Notes: generated by a model from the sequence alone, not told the origin. A DNA stretch of 64,000 nucleotides from Prochlorococcus marinus str. MIT 9107 (GCF_000759855.1 NZ_JNAI01000009.1:243315-307314); one strand, 5' to 3'; shown: positions 1 to 8,291, counted from the stretch's first letter. Numbers and translations are program-made.

Positions 1-715
1 CTTTTCCACCATCACCATCTTCATATGCGATAGCATTGAAAAATGCAGTCATATCACTAACTCTTAATGCCTGCTGCATATTGTGTGTCACGATTATTAT
101 GGTGTAATTCTTCTTAAGTTCGTGCATCGTCTCCTCAATTTTTAACGTAGAGATTGGATCTAATGCAGAGCATGGCTCATCCATGAGAATTATTTCAGGT
201 TCAATCGCAATGGTTCTGGCAATACATAATCTTTGCTGTTGTCCACCAGATAAAGAGTAACCACTGTCATTTAATTTATCCTTACATTCTTCCCATAAAG
301 CAGCTTTTCTAAGTGAACTTTCAACTAATTCATCCATATCTCCCGTAAAACCATTAATTCTTGCTCCAAATGCAATATTTTCGTAGATAGATTTAGGAAA
401 AGGATTAGGTTGTTGAAAAACCATTCCAATTCTTCTTCTTACTTCAACTGGATCTACTCTTTTATCATAAATATTAGTTCCATCAAAAAGGACAGTTCCT
501 TTTAATGAACAATTAGGAATTAGATCGTTCATCCTATTTAAAGATCTAAGAACAGTTGATTTACCACAACCAGAAGGGCCAATAAGAGATGTTATATTGC
601 CTTTTTTAAAGTTACAAAAGACATTTTTTACAGCCTCAAAAGTTCCATAGCTAATAGATACATTATCAAGAGATAAAATGACATTCTTTGTTATCTTTTT
701 CTTAGTTTTAATCAT
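1..715 (-). CDS. pstB: Phosphate ABC transporter ATP-binding protein PstB (partial, C-terminus outside window)
   Basis: This is the ATPase of the high-affinity phosphate importer and powers the PstC/PstA channel from the cytoplasm. The translation shows Walker [10 protein letters not shown] near residue 46, the Q-loop [11 protein letters not shown], the signature LSGGQQQR, Walker B ILMDEP and the switch histidine in VTHNM. The ATG at 713-715 directly abuts the pstA stop codon (716-718), so it is the last gene of a pstC-pstA-pstB operon. The reading frame runs off the left edge of the window, so only about 238 residues are visible. The substrate assignment follows from synteny with pstCA and the very high conservation of this family. 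Confidence 0.96.
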   Translation of the reverse strand, partial: MIKTKKKITKNVILSLDNVSISYGTFEAVKNVFCNFKKGNITSLIGPSGCGKSTVLRSLNRMNDLIPNCSLKGTVLFDGTNIYDKRVDPVEVRRRIGMVFQQPNPFPKSIYENIAFGARINGFTGDMDELVESSLRKAALWEECKDKLNDSGYSLSGGQQQRLCIARTIAIEPEIILMDEPCSALDPISTLKIEETMHELKKNYTIIIVTHNMQQALRVSDMTAFFNAIAYEDGDGGK

Positions 716-1609
716 TTATACTCTCTTAGTTTTCTCAGTGAAAGCGGCCAATATTCTTGAAAATATATTTACTGATAGTATCGACAAAACAAGAATAAAG
801 GAAGCTGCCCAAGCTAATTTATTCTGAGCATCGTAGGGTTCTAGAGCAAAATTGTATATTAATACGGCCAAAGAACCCATCTCGTAAAACAAATCTCCAA
901 AACCAGTTATGTAGTAGTAAGAAAATAAAGCAGTAAATATCAAAGGTGCTGTTTCGCCTGCCGCTCTTGCAATTCCAAGTACAACACCAGTAGCAATAGA
1001 TCTAAAAGCAGAGGGCAGAGTCACTTTCAAAATAGTTGTATACATACTTGCTCCAACGCCAAGAGAAGCATATCTCAATTCATTCGGAACCAACTTTAAA
1101 CCTTCATCGGTTGTTTTTATCACAGTGGGCAACATTAATATTGAAAGAGCCATTCCTCCCGCCAAGCCACTGTACATACTTCCAAACAAGATCTTTGTAG
1201 AAACAATTAAGGCATAAATAAATACACCTGCAATTATTGAGGGAACTCCCGCTAAAACATTTACACCAAATCTGATAAATCTTGAAAAAGCACCACCTTT
1301 AGAATATTCAGCTAGATATATGCCACCGCCAACGCCTACTGGTATGGCAATAGCTGAAGCAATAGTAGTAATTATTAATGTCCCGATCAATGCAGGATTT
1401 ATACCTCCTGCATCTAAATCATCTCCAGGCGGATTTGGTTCTAAAGTAAATAGTTCTGGTGTAATTTGAGCTCCACCTTTGATAAGAATATAAGTCACCA
1501 GAGAAATCAAAGGAAGTATTGCAATCAATGCACAAATTGCGGATAAAGAAGTAAAGAATTTATCTCCTATATTTCTTGATAATCTTTTCTGATAATAAAG
1601 TGAATTCAT
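716..1609 (-). CDS. pstA: Phosphate ABC transporter permease PstA
   Basis: Inner-membrane permease subunit of the phosphate importer, 297 aa, with about six predicted membrane segments. The first lies near residues 20-45. The EAA-type loop that contacts PstB is visible around residues 180-215 (LGVGASMYTTILKVTLPSAF, then GIARAAGETAPL). Length is normal for PstA. It follows pstC after 6 bases and ends exactly where pstB starts, so translation is probably coupled. Confidence 0.96.
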   Translation of the reverse strand: MNSLYYQKRLSRNIGDKFFTSLSAICALIAILPLISLVTYILIKGGAQITPELFTLEPNPPGDDLDAGGINPALIGTLIITTIASAIAIPVGVGGGIYLAEYSKGGAFSRFIRFGVNVLAGVPSIIAGVFIYALIVSTKILFGSMYSGLAGGMALSILMLPTVIKTTDEGLKLVPNELRYASLGVGASMYTTILKVTLPSAFRSIATGVVLGIARAAGETAPLIFTALFSYYYITGFGDLFYEMGSLAVLIYNFALEPYDAQNKLAWAASFILVLSILSVNIFSRILAAFTEKTKRV

Positions 1610-1615
1610 AATTAT

Positions 1616-2563
1616 CTAATATTTGAGACTAAATTTCTTAACTAGCCATTGAGCAAAGATATTTACCACTAACGACAGGATCATCAATACAAAAGCCGAA
1701 TAAAAGAGTGATGAAACCTGACTTCCATCAGCTTCACCAAACTGGTTTGCAAGCATGGATGAGATGGTATATCCAGGGGATAATAGAGACCAACTAAATG
1801 TATTGGAATTACCAATAATCATTGTGACCGCCATTGTTTCGCCCATTGCTCTTCCTAAAGCCAATAGAACACCTGCCATAATTCCTGATAATGCTGCCGG
1901 CAAAATCACTGAAAATATTGTTTTCCATCTACTTGCTCCAATTCCATAAGCTGCATTTCTTAACTTTTTAGGAACCTGATTAAGTGAATCCCTTGCAATG
2001 GAGGTCACTATAGGCAAAAGCATTACAACTAAAATTAATATTGCTAACAAGGAATTCCTACCTGTAGGTTCTGTACTAAATAAAGGCATCCAACCATAGA
2101 AATTATGTAAAAAAACAAAAAACGCTCTAAAAAAAGGTTCCATAACAAATATTGCCCAAAGTCCTAATACAACAGATGGAATAGCTGCTAATAATTCAAC
2201 AAATGAACCTATTGTTTCTCTAACAACTTTAGGCACAAAGTCTTCGGTAATAAATATTGCAGTTCCAACTCCCAGAGGAATAGTTATTAATAACGAAAGA
2301 AATGATGTTACCAATGTCCCATATATAGCAGTAAAAGCTCCGTATTCATCTTTTACTGGATTCCATTCAGAGGTTACTAGAAACTTCAAGCCATACCTTG
2401 AAAAAGATTCAAATGACTGAAAAAAGACTACTAAAATAATTCCTAAAAGTATTATTGCTACGAAACTAGACAAGACTAGGGCAGTATTCTTGAAGATAAT
2501 ATCTATATGTTTTTCGATACCGAATCTTTTACGATTCTTGAAAAGAGTTAATTTCTCTTCCAT
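1616..2563 (-). CDS. pstC: Phosphate ABC transporter permease PstC
   Basis: Second permease subunit of the phosphate importer, 315 aa. A soluble N-terminus is followed by a first membrane segment near residues 28-50 and a permease domain with the typical GIGASRWKTIFSVILPAALS coupling loop and a GRAMGETMAVTM segment. It is the first gene of the pstCAB operon. The 111-base upstream gap holds a candidate Pho box. No phosphate-binding pstS lies next to it here, so the binding protein must be encoded elsewhere. Confidence 0.96.
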   Translation of the reverse strand: MEEKLTLFKNRKRFGIEKHIDIIFKNTALVLSSFVAIILLGIILVVFFQSFESFSRYGLKFLVTSEWNPVKDEYGAFTAIYGTLVTSFLSLLITIPLGVGTAIFITEDFVPKVVRETIGSFVELLAAIPSVVLGLWAIFVMEPFFRAFFVFLHNFYGWMPLFSTEPTGRNSLLAILILVVMLLPIVTSIARDSLNQVPKKLRNAAYGIGASRWKTIFSVILPAALSGIMAGVLLALGRAMGETMAVTMIIGNSNTFSWSLLSPGYTISSMLANQFGEADGSQVSSLFYSAFVLMILSLVVNIFAQWLVKKFSLKY

Positions 2564-2600
2564 TTAAAAAAGAATATCTCTATAAATCTACTACTAAATG

Positions 2601-2630
2601 CTGTAAATGACGTTAATAGGGGTTAAAGGT
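2601..2630 (-). promoter_or_regulatory. Candidate Pho box upstream of pstC
   Basis: Read on the minus strand, this interval contains TTTAACCCCTATTAACGTCA followed by TTTACAG. That is three T(T)AAC-like units at about 10-base intervals, 38-67 bases before the pstC ATG. Cyanobacterial Pho boxes are direct repeats of PyTTAAPyPy-type octamers bound by the response regulator PhoB/SphR. The third unit is degenerate. The site and its position fit phosphate-starvation control, but this is inference from sequence alone. Confidence 0.45.
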
Positions 2631-2674
2631 ATCTGAAAGTCATGATAATTTGTGACATGTATGGAAAATCATAT

Positions 2675-3736
2675 CTACTTTAAGAGCTCTACTGCTACAA
2701 CAAGATTTCCCAACAAACCGATCAAAATATTTAGCTGTTCTTTGCTACCAAATGCTATTAATACCTGACCTGGTTGAAGTATGAAATTGCCTCCAGGATT
2801 GGTTACCAACTTCTCGTTTTCCTTAATGGCTAATATTTTTGCACCACTCTTTTTGCCTATTCCAAGCTCAAAAAGTGATCTTTTCTCGGCAGTTTCAAAA
2901 AGACTAATATCATTACTTAATTCAAATTCTTCAATTTCACATTCACTTCCAGCGAGAAGATCAAGAAAGTCAATTGCTATTGGTCTTAAAGCCATTGAGG
3001 CCATAGCTCTACCTGCAGCTATATAAGGACTTACAACTATACTTGCACCAGCTAATCTCAACTTACTTGCAGCTTCTTCAGTTCCAGCTCTTGAAATTAC
3101 TCTAATAGAACTTCTTATACCTTTAGCACTTAAAACCACATATAAATTTGAAGCATCATTAGGTAAGGTAACAACTAAACTTTTACATTTTTCTAATCCT
3201 GCCAGTTTTAAGGTCTCATCAAGAGTTGCATCAGCACAAAGCACTTCTAAACCATTTTCTTCGGCAATCTTTTTTCTATCTTCATCACTTTCAACAACAA
3301 TAATAGGAATGTTTTGCGCTTTTATTTGGTTAGATATTTCCTGCCCTACCCTCCCATATCCGCACAAAATTACATGATTTTCCATTTTTCTAAGAATTCT
3401 TTTAAAACGTAATTCGTTTACTCTTTGAAAATAGCCTGACTCGAATAATCTAACAGCTTTTTGAAAGGTAAATTGAATAAAGATCAATCCGCCAACAATT
3501 ACTAAAAGAGTAACTATCCTGCCTTCTGGACTTAAAGGTTGAACTTCTCCAAAACCAATTGTGGTTATTGTGATTAGAACCATCCATAAGCAATCACTCC
3601 ATTCCCATCCCTCTGTAATTCGATAACCAATTGCACCTAACAAGAACAGAAAGAATAAAGAAGAAACAAGACCAAACCAAGGCCTTAAATAATCTTTAAT
3701 AAAATAAAACTCAAATAATCTAGGCTTCATAACCAT
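2675..3736 (-). CDS. Potassium-channel-like protein with C-terminal TrkA/RCK domains
   Basis: Two-TM ion channel fused to a cytoplasmic nucleotide-binding gating module, 353 aa. TM1 is near residues 18-38. A pore helix and filter (TITTIGFGEV) lie around 58-65, and TM2 around 72-95. A Rossmann-type RCK/TrkA-N domain follows (LCGYGRVGQEI near 124) with the acidic end of strand 2 (VVESDE), then a TrkA-C-like domain near 270-350. The filter reads IGFGE rather than the canonical VGYGD, a known variant whose ion selectivity cannot be predicted from sequence. It is monocistronic, 111 bases from pstC. Confidence 0.88.
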   Translation of the reverse strand: MVMKPRLFEFYFIKDYLRPWFGLVSSLFFLFLLGAIGYRITEGWEWSDCLWMVLITITTIGFGEVQPLSPEGRIVTLLVIVGGLIFIQFTFQKAVRLFESGYFQRVNELRFKRILRKMENHVILCGYGRVGQEISNQIKAQNIPIIVVESDEDRKKIAEENGLEVLCADATLDETLKLAGLEKCKSLVVTLPNDASNLYVVLSAKGIRSSIRVISRAGTEEAASKLRLAGASIVVSPYIAAGRAMASMALRPIAIDFLDLLAGSECEIEEFELSNDISLFETAEKRSLFELGIGKKSGAKILAIKENEKLVTNPGGNFILQPGQVLIAFGSKEQLNILIGLLGNLVVAVELLK

Positions 3737-3911
3737 TATTATCTTTAAATATTCAAAAATTTCAAAATATTTTCTATTATGTTTCTAAAACTATCTATTT
3801 TTATAAGTGAAATACATAATAAGCAGGATAATAATATTTATATTTGTAATTCTTTGCATTAAACAAATGATTACTGTGTCAGGTCTTATTTAATTATTGA
3901 TTAAAAATTAA

Positions 3912-4043
3912 TTAAGGTTTTACTTGTACTGATTCAATTAGAAAATCAGAAGCTGTCCTTAACCAATCAGCAACTGTAAGACGAAGTTCAGGCTGAGAAT
4001 ATACAAGTGCAACAATAATTCCAACTAAGATTATCTTTATCAT
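3912..4043 (-). CDS. 43-aa single-TM microprotein, paralogue of the protein at 47614-47808
   Basis: The frame opens with ATG at 4041-4043 and ends with TAA at 3912-3914. The N-terminus is one hydrophobic helix ending in LVYSQPELR, followed by an amphipathic segment with DWLRTASDFL. The first 20 residues match the N-terminus of the 64-aa protein at 47614-47808, which has LVYSNPTFR in the same place. That repeated match argues this is a real gene. Function is unknown; it is probably inner-membrane anchored. Confidence 0.6.
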   Translation of the reverse strand: MIKIILVGIIVALVYSQPELRLTVADWLRTASDFLIESVQVKP

Positions 4044-4120
4044 GGTATTTCAAATATCCTTATGAATTAAAGCACAACTATTTAGTAAAAAGAACCTTAA
4101 ATTTATAAAAATGAGATTAA

Positions 4121-4474
4121 TTAAAATTTCACTAATTGATTAAACAAGTATTCCACTCTTCTAAGATTAACACCCAAATCAGATTGACCTAATCTTGCTG
4201 CAGATCTTATTTGAATGATTCCTTTTGATCTATCTAAATAACTTCTTACATCAAGCTTCAAAATTTCGAGATCATCTGGAAATCTAAAAATCAAGCTTCT
4301 ACAAACACCTCTCCAATAATTCCTCCCACTTTCAATAACTTCTGTCCTAGGTAACCCTTCTGCGATGGAAACAAGTTGAATAAACTTTTGATCAACATTT
4401 ATTAATTTCTTTTCTATCAAGACACTATTTAATGGATTAGTTATTGGTGCAAGAGCTTGAATAGAGGAAACCAT
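4121..4474 (-). CDS. Conserved hypothetical cytoplasmic protein (117 aa)
   Basis: A soluble, mixed-charge protein without signal peptide or membrane segment. It has a helical-looking N-terminal half, an RNYWRG motif near residue 52, and a C-terminal SAARLGQSDLGVNLRRVEYL segment. Codon use and composition are like those of neighbouring genes. I do not recognise a characterised family. It stands alone between two groups of small genes. Confidence 0.65.
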   Translation of the reverse strand: MVSSIQALAPITNPLNSVLIEKKLINVDQKFIQLVSIAEGLPRTEVIESGRNYWRGVCRSLIFRFPDDLEILKLDVRSYLDRSKGIIQIRSAARLGQSDLGVNLRRVEYLFNQLVKF

Positions 4475-4595
4475 ATTTTTAAAAATTATATAGATCTTCT
4501 AACCGATTTCATACACAAAGTGAGAGGAAAAAAGTAATAAATTTTCCTATAAAAGTATTCTCTTTATAAAGATTCCTTATTTTGAAATCAAAATT

Positions 4596-4733
4596 CTAAA
4601 ATTTGAGATTTTTTATTGTTTTTTTTGATAGAGATGTTTGCCTACTTTGTTTACTATTTAGTTTCTTAACCCATAAGAAAACTCCTACAAACAAAAAAAT
4701 TTCAACAATAATTCCAACCTTTATTAAACTCAT
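4596..4733 (-). CDS. 45-aa single-TM microprotein, last gene of a three-gene chain
   Basis: The frame starts at ATG 4731-4733 and stops at TAG 4596-4598. The N-terminal half is one hydrophobic helix (VGIIVEIFLFVGVFLWV) and the C-terminal half is Lys/Ser rich, so the tail is probably cytoplasmic. Its ATG overlaps the TGA of the preceding 30-aa frame in an ATGA junction, which is typical of translational coupling. It covers the antisense frame annotated by naive callers on the plus strand. Function is unknown. Confidence 0.5.
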   Translation of the reverse strand: MSLIKVGIIVEIFLFVGVFLWVKKLNSKQSRQTSLSKKTIKNLKF

Positions 4734-4822
4734 TTTTTATCCTCTTTTTTCTTATTGGTGCCCTCTATGGATGGCACAAGAATATTTAATAACCACTTTT
4801 TAAATGAACTTAACGGTTTCAT
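4730..4822 (-). CDS. 30-aa basic microprotein in a three-gene chain
   Basis: Starts at ATG 4820-4822, seven bases after the stop of the 127-aa gene upstream, and ends in an ATGA overlap with the 45-aa gene downstream. The peptide has an aromatic amphipathic core (FKKWLLNILV) followed by a very basic tail (NKKKEDKK), as in membrane-surface-binding peptides. Support comes from packing and junctions only. Function is unknown. Confidence 0.4.
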   Translation of the reverse strand: MKPLSSFKKWLLNILVPSIEGTNKKKEDKK

Positions 4823-4829
4823 AATCTAT

Positions 4830-5213
4830 TTACTTGCCTTTTCTCCATAAACTCCTACCTTTGATGAGATCCTCTATATTAGGCCAAGCTGCTATTAATT
4901 CCTTAAGTGCTTTTCTATTAGGAGTATAGAAAACACATGACAATGCACTTATTAGATAAAGTATGAACCACAACTTACTTTCTGAATAAGCTAAAAACAA
5001 AGAAAAAAGAAAACTTCCAATAAAGAAAAAGAAAAATGACCTATTTACTATCTCTAATGGAGTTCTTTTTAGCCTATAAAATTTAATCTTTTTACTATCT
5101 TCTTCAGTATCTTTCTGAATTTTACTTTCGTATGAATTAATTATTTCTTCTTCAAGAACCTTTTCATACTCTAAATTATAAATTGGATCGCTTTTATCCT
5201 TTTTATTTTTCAT
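4830..5213 (-). CDS. Hypothetical two-TM membrane protein (127 aa), first gene of a three-gene chain
   Basis: A charged, probably coiled N-terminus (residues 1-55) precedes two hydrophobic segments near 58-76 and 80-96. A short cytoplasmic tail with PNRKALKELI and IEDLIKG follows. It reads into two microprotein genes (30 and 45 aa) with 7-base and overlapping junctions, so the three are probably co-transcribed. No family recognised. The gap before it (5214-5496) shows nothing beyond AT-rich sequence. Confidence 0.6.
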   Translation of the reverse strand: MKNKKDKSDPIYNLEYEKVLEEEIINSYESKIQKDTEEDSKKIKFYRLKRTPLEIVNRSFFFFFIGSFLFSLFLAYSESKLWFILYLISALSCVFYTPNRKALKELIAAWPNIEDLIKGRSLWRKGK

Positions 5214-5496
5214 TAGTATCTCTACATTATAAATATAGTAACGAATTTAAAGTGTTTTAAAAAGTATCAAATTTTATCTATCAATAGAAGCTATACGAAT
5301 AGATCATGGTTTTGAAAATACTTTAAAAATGTCTTATTTATAAAAGATAGATTGCTTAAGACATTCTTTTTTATTTTTCCTAATCTTTGGCCCATTTTAA
5401 ATAATTACCTCTATAAACTTCTTAGCATTCATTAATTTGGAAGGCAATATTTAATTACGGAGTTAATATAGTTTAGAGATTTAAATATTTATCTAT

Positions 5497-5808
5497 ATGC
5501 AAAGATATTTGATTTCCTACGAATTTACTGATGGAGAGGATCAAGAAGAAGGTGCGGAAATGCTAATTAATTGGTACGAATCAGGCGGTCCTCAAAATAG
5601 ACCAGAAAACTATGAGGTTCATTCATGGATTTTTATGGTACAAAATGGGATAGGACATTCTGTAGTTAGTGCAGATTCTCTTGAGACAATTTGGAAGCAA
5701 TGGCATCCTTGGAGAAGGTTAATGGATATAAGTATTCAGCCATGTATGGATCTTGATGAGACAGTCGGGTTATTCAAAAAACAAAAAATGAATACACGAA
5801 TTGTCTGA
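5497..5808 (+). CDS. DUF3303-like protein (103 aa)
   Basis: A compact soluble protein resembling the DUF3303 family, ferredoxin-like dimeric barrels of unknown function. The first strand is RYLISYEF, followed by a helix-forming acidic stretch and a WIFMVQNG-type second half with VSADSLETIWKQW. Family members usually consist of this single domain at about 90-100 aa, so it appears full length. It is monocistronic, 99 bases before the next small gene. The role is unknown; the family name is from memory of the pattern. Confidence 0.6.
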   Translation: MQRYLISYEFTDGEDQEEGAEMLINWYESGGPQNRPENYEVHSWIFMVQNGIGHSVVSADSLETIWKQWHPWRRLMDISIQPCMDLDETVGLFKKQKMNTRIV

Positions 5809-5906
5809 AAGTATTTATAAGACCTAAATAGAAATTTCTTTTTAGTAACCACTAATACTACATACATATTTCCATTCGGTAAAAAGGATAAGATTAATTT
5901 TCCATA

Positions 5907-6098
5907 ATGAATGATTCCTATCACATTTACTTCAAAGGAGAAATTCTTTTCAAAAATTTAAGTAAAGATGAATTCGAATTTGTTTGGGGAAAACTTTATA
6001 CTTCTTATATAAATGCCCTAAGCAAAGAGATTACTTACGAATTAATTAGTGACAATAACACTTTAGAGTCAAACTTTAACCTTGAACCTTCTTATTAA
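5907..6098 (+). CDS. Hypothetical small protein (63 aa)
   Basis: A short soluble protein with a strand-like start (YHIYFKGEILFKNL) and an amphipathic helix (SKDEFEFVWGKLYTSYINAL), ending in polar residues. No membrane segment. The fold suggestion is weak. It is convergent with the decayed frame that follows on the minus strand. No function recognised. Confidence 0.5.
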   Translation: MNDSYHIYFKGEILFKNLSKDEFEFVWGKLYTSYINALSKEITYELISDNNTLESNFNLEPSY

Positions 6099-6118
6099 AT
6101 TAATAAATAGATATTTAA

Positions 6119-6271
6119 TTATGAATAAAACAAGAAAAGCTGTTTCTCTTTTATTTTGAGGAACTCTTTTTCTTCTTTAGTAATATCTAAACCTAGTTTA
6201 TTTGCCTCAATTTCAACATTTGAACTATAACTTTCATAGTTTTGCTCTTTTAAATAAGCCAACAATACCAA
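6119..6271 (-). pseudogene. Possible decayed small gene (about 50 aa)
   Basis: On the minus strand this interval is open for 50 codons and reads like protein: LVLLAYLKEQNYESYSSNVE, then a segment ending in TKEEKEFLKIKEK. There is no ATG; the frame is closed by TGA just before a TTG at 6269-6271. Overlapping that TGA is an ATG in another frame that fails after 15 codons. This is what a small gene looks like after a frameshift near its start. It could instead be a real gene starting with TTG. Confidence 0.35.
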
Positions 6272-6376
6272 TATCTGTCATAAACCAAATAAAGTGATAG
6301 GTTTCTCCAATTGGCTCTTTTTTTAAAGAGTCATTAATCAAACTGCATGTTGAATCCATTTATCAGTGAGAGGCTT

Positions 6377-6613
6377 TTAATTACCCCCATTGCAATACCT
6401 TACTGCCTCAGAATTACTCCTACCATCTTCAATAATTTCAACAACACAATTATTAAAAAGTTTAGACTCTTTTTTAACTGAACAGAATCCAAAAGCAATC
6501 GCAGCCAAAGCTATTGCAGATACTAAACTAGAACCAAGTTGAATAAAGCCATAGGCAAACATAATGTTTCTCTTGCCAGAACATTTTTTTGAATCCTTTT
6601 TTTCTTCTGTCAT
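6377..6613 (-). CDS. Hypothetical small membrane protein (78 aa)
   Basis: A lysine-rich N-terminus (residues 1-15) is followed by one long hydrophobic segment, about 17-45, containing GSSLVSAIALAAIAFGFCSV. The polar C-terminus has a second cysteine pair region (FNNCVVEI, RYCNGGN). The topology suggests a cytoplasmic N-terminus and periplasmic tail, possibly disulfide bonded. Function is unknown. The ATG at 6613 follows a purine-rich stretch. Confidence 0.55.
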   Translation of the reverse strand: MTEEKKDSKKCSGKRNIMFAYGFIQLGSSLVSAIALAAIAFGFCSVKKESKLFNNCVVEIIEDGRSNSEAVRYCNGGN

Positions 6614-7550
6614 TTTAAGAATTTAAAGTTCTTTAAATTTATATGATTAATTTAAGGATTGAGAAATAAATACATAGAGAAAACTTAAACAAGTCCAAAT
6701 TTGAACAATTGAGACAAAATTTTTTAAATTCAAGTTTCCTTTTATTTTTCTTAACTTTAATTGTTAATTTGATACAACATACAAAATTCAAATTTTAAAA
6801 TTATTTTCAACATTAGTTTAAGAGAAAGGGTTTATTGCTAATTTAAAAAGTAATGATTCCATTGTTATAACAATAGATTATGGTACTTTTTAAACTACAT
6901 TTATTTTTTTTTTGATGAAGTATAAATACTTAAAAATTAATTTAGAAAAGCTTGTTTTGATAATGCTCCCCGAGAGTTATCCACTTTTTCAGTGTTTTTC
7001 AACAGGGTTTTCCACAATATGTTGATTAAATTCAATTTTCTATGTGCAAAATAAAATATTATCTCTTAAAAAAAATAACATCCACAATTTGTTTTTCAGA
7101 TAACTAGGATATGAATCTTTTTTATTTAGACTTATCTTATGTTGTATTATTCCAATTGAGACTAGAAGGAATTTTACTTCTGAAATCAAAAAAGAATAAA
7201 AAATATCAAAGATTGGTGTTCTTACAAATGGAAATCAATCTTTAGTTAAAAACTTTAATAAGGCACGATAATTTTTAGACCCGTAAAAAATATATAAAAA
7301 AACTAATAACTTTTATTTTAGGACGTGTTAGTACTTGTCATAAATAAATACATTAAATAAGTATTTATTTAATCAAATATAAACTTTTCATTAAATATCC
7401 AAAATAAAAGCCCCGCCTTTAAACGTAAAATTTAAATAATAGTTATATTATTTTTATCCCAGTAAGAGATCTGATCAGAAATATAAATGATAAATATATA
7501 GGTTTTATCTATATATATTCATTGCCTATCATCTAAAATTTTTTTTAAGG
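6614..7550. other. 937-base AT-rich gap with DnaA-box-like sites
   Basis: No convincing gene was found on either strand; the only frame of note is a 37-aa frame at about 6916. The gap holds TTATCCACT at 6977-6985, TTTTCCACA at 7008-7016 and ACATCCACA at 7078-7086. These resemble DnaA boxes (TTATNCACA; TTTTCCACA occurs in cyanobacteria). It also contains a perfect AT-rich inverted repeat at 7341-7371. Nothing shows that it is an origin. Confidence 0.4.
7341..7371. repeat. Perfect 11-base inverted repeat, AT-only arms
   Basis: TAAATAAATAC (7341-7351) is followed by nine bases and its exact complement GTATTTATTTA (7361-7371). Without a T run after a GC stem it is not a standard terminator. It could be an operator or cruciform site about 180 bases upstream of the zinc-ribbon gene at 7551. 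Confidence 0.5.
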
Positions 7551-7802
7551 ATGAATACTAAAGAACTCAAATTCAAATACAAAAAGCTTTTAAACAAAGC
7601 AGCCAAAGCTAACGGACGTAAAGAAACCGTTTTTCTCTTAAATCGTGCTGCTAAAATCAAATCTAAACTTTATTCTAATGTTAGAGTAAATTGCTCTAAG
7701 TGTAATGGAGCAGGATTTCTAAGAATTTCATTGGATGAAACTAAGACTTGTCTCTCTTGTTATGGAAGAGGCTTTTTAATTAAAGAAATTCAACAGTTTT
7801 AA
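7551..7802 (+). CDS. Small zinc-ribbon protein with DnaJ-type CxxCxGxG motifs (83 aa)
   Basis: The N-terminal half is a very basic helix (residues 1-45, many Lys/Arg). The C-terminal half has two knuckles, CSKCNGAGF near 50 and CLSCYGRGF near 68. These are of the CxxCxGxG type found in the DnaJ zinc finger and in small chlorophyll- and photosystem-assembly factors of phototrophs. Family knowledge suggests a thiol or zinc chaperone role, but the partner is unknown. The 47-aa gene at 7821 follows after 18 bases. Confidence 0.65.
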   Translation: MNTKELKFKYKKLLNKAAKANGRKETVFLLNRAAKIKSKLYSNVRVNCSKCNGAGFLRISLDETKTCLSCYGRGFLIKEIQQF

Positions 7803-7820
7803 AACAAATTTGATTTATTA

Positions 7821-7964
7821 ATGAAAGATCTCATTCAAACTCACAAAAAATTAATCAAAACAGTTAAAGAACAAATGGGGTTTTCAGATTATGGGATGTA
7901 TTGGCTTGCTTTCCTGGAAGGGGGCTTAACTATTTGGTTGATAGATAGAATCTTTTTTCACTGA
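7821..7964 (+). CDS. 47-aa microprotein with one hydrophobic segment
   Basis: ATG 7821 to TGA 7962-7964. A basic amphipathic start (LIQTHKKLIKTVKEQMGF) leads into a hydrophobic stretch with FLEGGLTIWLIDRIFF. The FLEGG motif also occurs in the 76-aa protein at 13742 (FFLEGGIAKIE), perhaps by chance. It lies 18 bases after the zinc-ribbon gene and may be co-transcribed with it. Function is unknown. Confidence 0.5.
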   Translation: MKDLIQTHKKLIKTVKEQMGFSDYGMYWLAFLEGGLTIWLIDRIFFH

Positions 7965-8063
7965 TTAAATTTTTAATCTAAATTTTTTCAAAAATTTTTT
8001 TGATATTAAATAAATAAATTTTTCGAAACCATTTAAAAAGTTGTAGCATAGTAAAAAAACAAA

Positions 8064-8291
8064 ATGCAATTACTGGGATTGATTCTTCTTATAGCTAGTA
8101 GCTGGTATTTATGGAAATTAACATCAAACTTTCTCGACGAACCCACAAAAAAAGAGTTATCAAATAGTTTTAATAACCTTAAAATCAAATTTACTGAGGG
8201 GAAGCAAAATTTTTCCAAAGCAAAAATAAGTGAAGCTTGGGAGAAATACAAAGAAGAAGGTGGAGCCTTATCCAATAAAGACAAAAGTTAG
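8064..8291 (+). CDS. Hypothetical N-anchored protein (75 aa), first of a four-gene microprotein chain
   Basis: The N-terminus is a membrane helix (residues 2-20). The rest is a charged, helix-forming tail with DEPTKKEL and AWEKYKEEGG, so probably a cytoplasmic amphipathic helix. Its TAG stop shares a G with the GTG start of the next gene (TAGTG). It opens a run of four genes joined by 1-base overlaps or no gap, ending at a terminator at 8771-8806. Confidence 0.6.
   Translation: MQLLGLILLIASSWYLWKLTSNFLDEPTKKELSNSFNNLKIKFTEGKQNFSKAKISEAWEKYKEEGGALSNKDKS

Noticed and set aside
4603..4803. 66-aa plus-strand frame
   Set aside because: It lies antisense to the ATGA-linked 30- and 45-aa genes and has a low-complexity composition; the minus-strand chain explains the region better.
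6916..7029. 37-aa plus-strand frame across the DnaA-box-like sites
   Set aside because: No helix pattern, operon context or paralogue supports it; the repeated TTTTCCACA-like sites explain the sequence better.
8033..8284. 83-aa minus-strand frame opposite the gene at 8064
   Set aside because: The plus-strand frame has a clean membrane topology and a coupled downstream gene; the antisense frame is its shadow.
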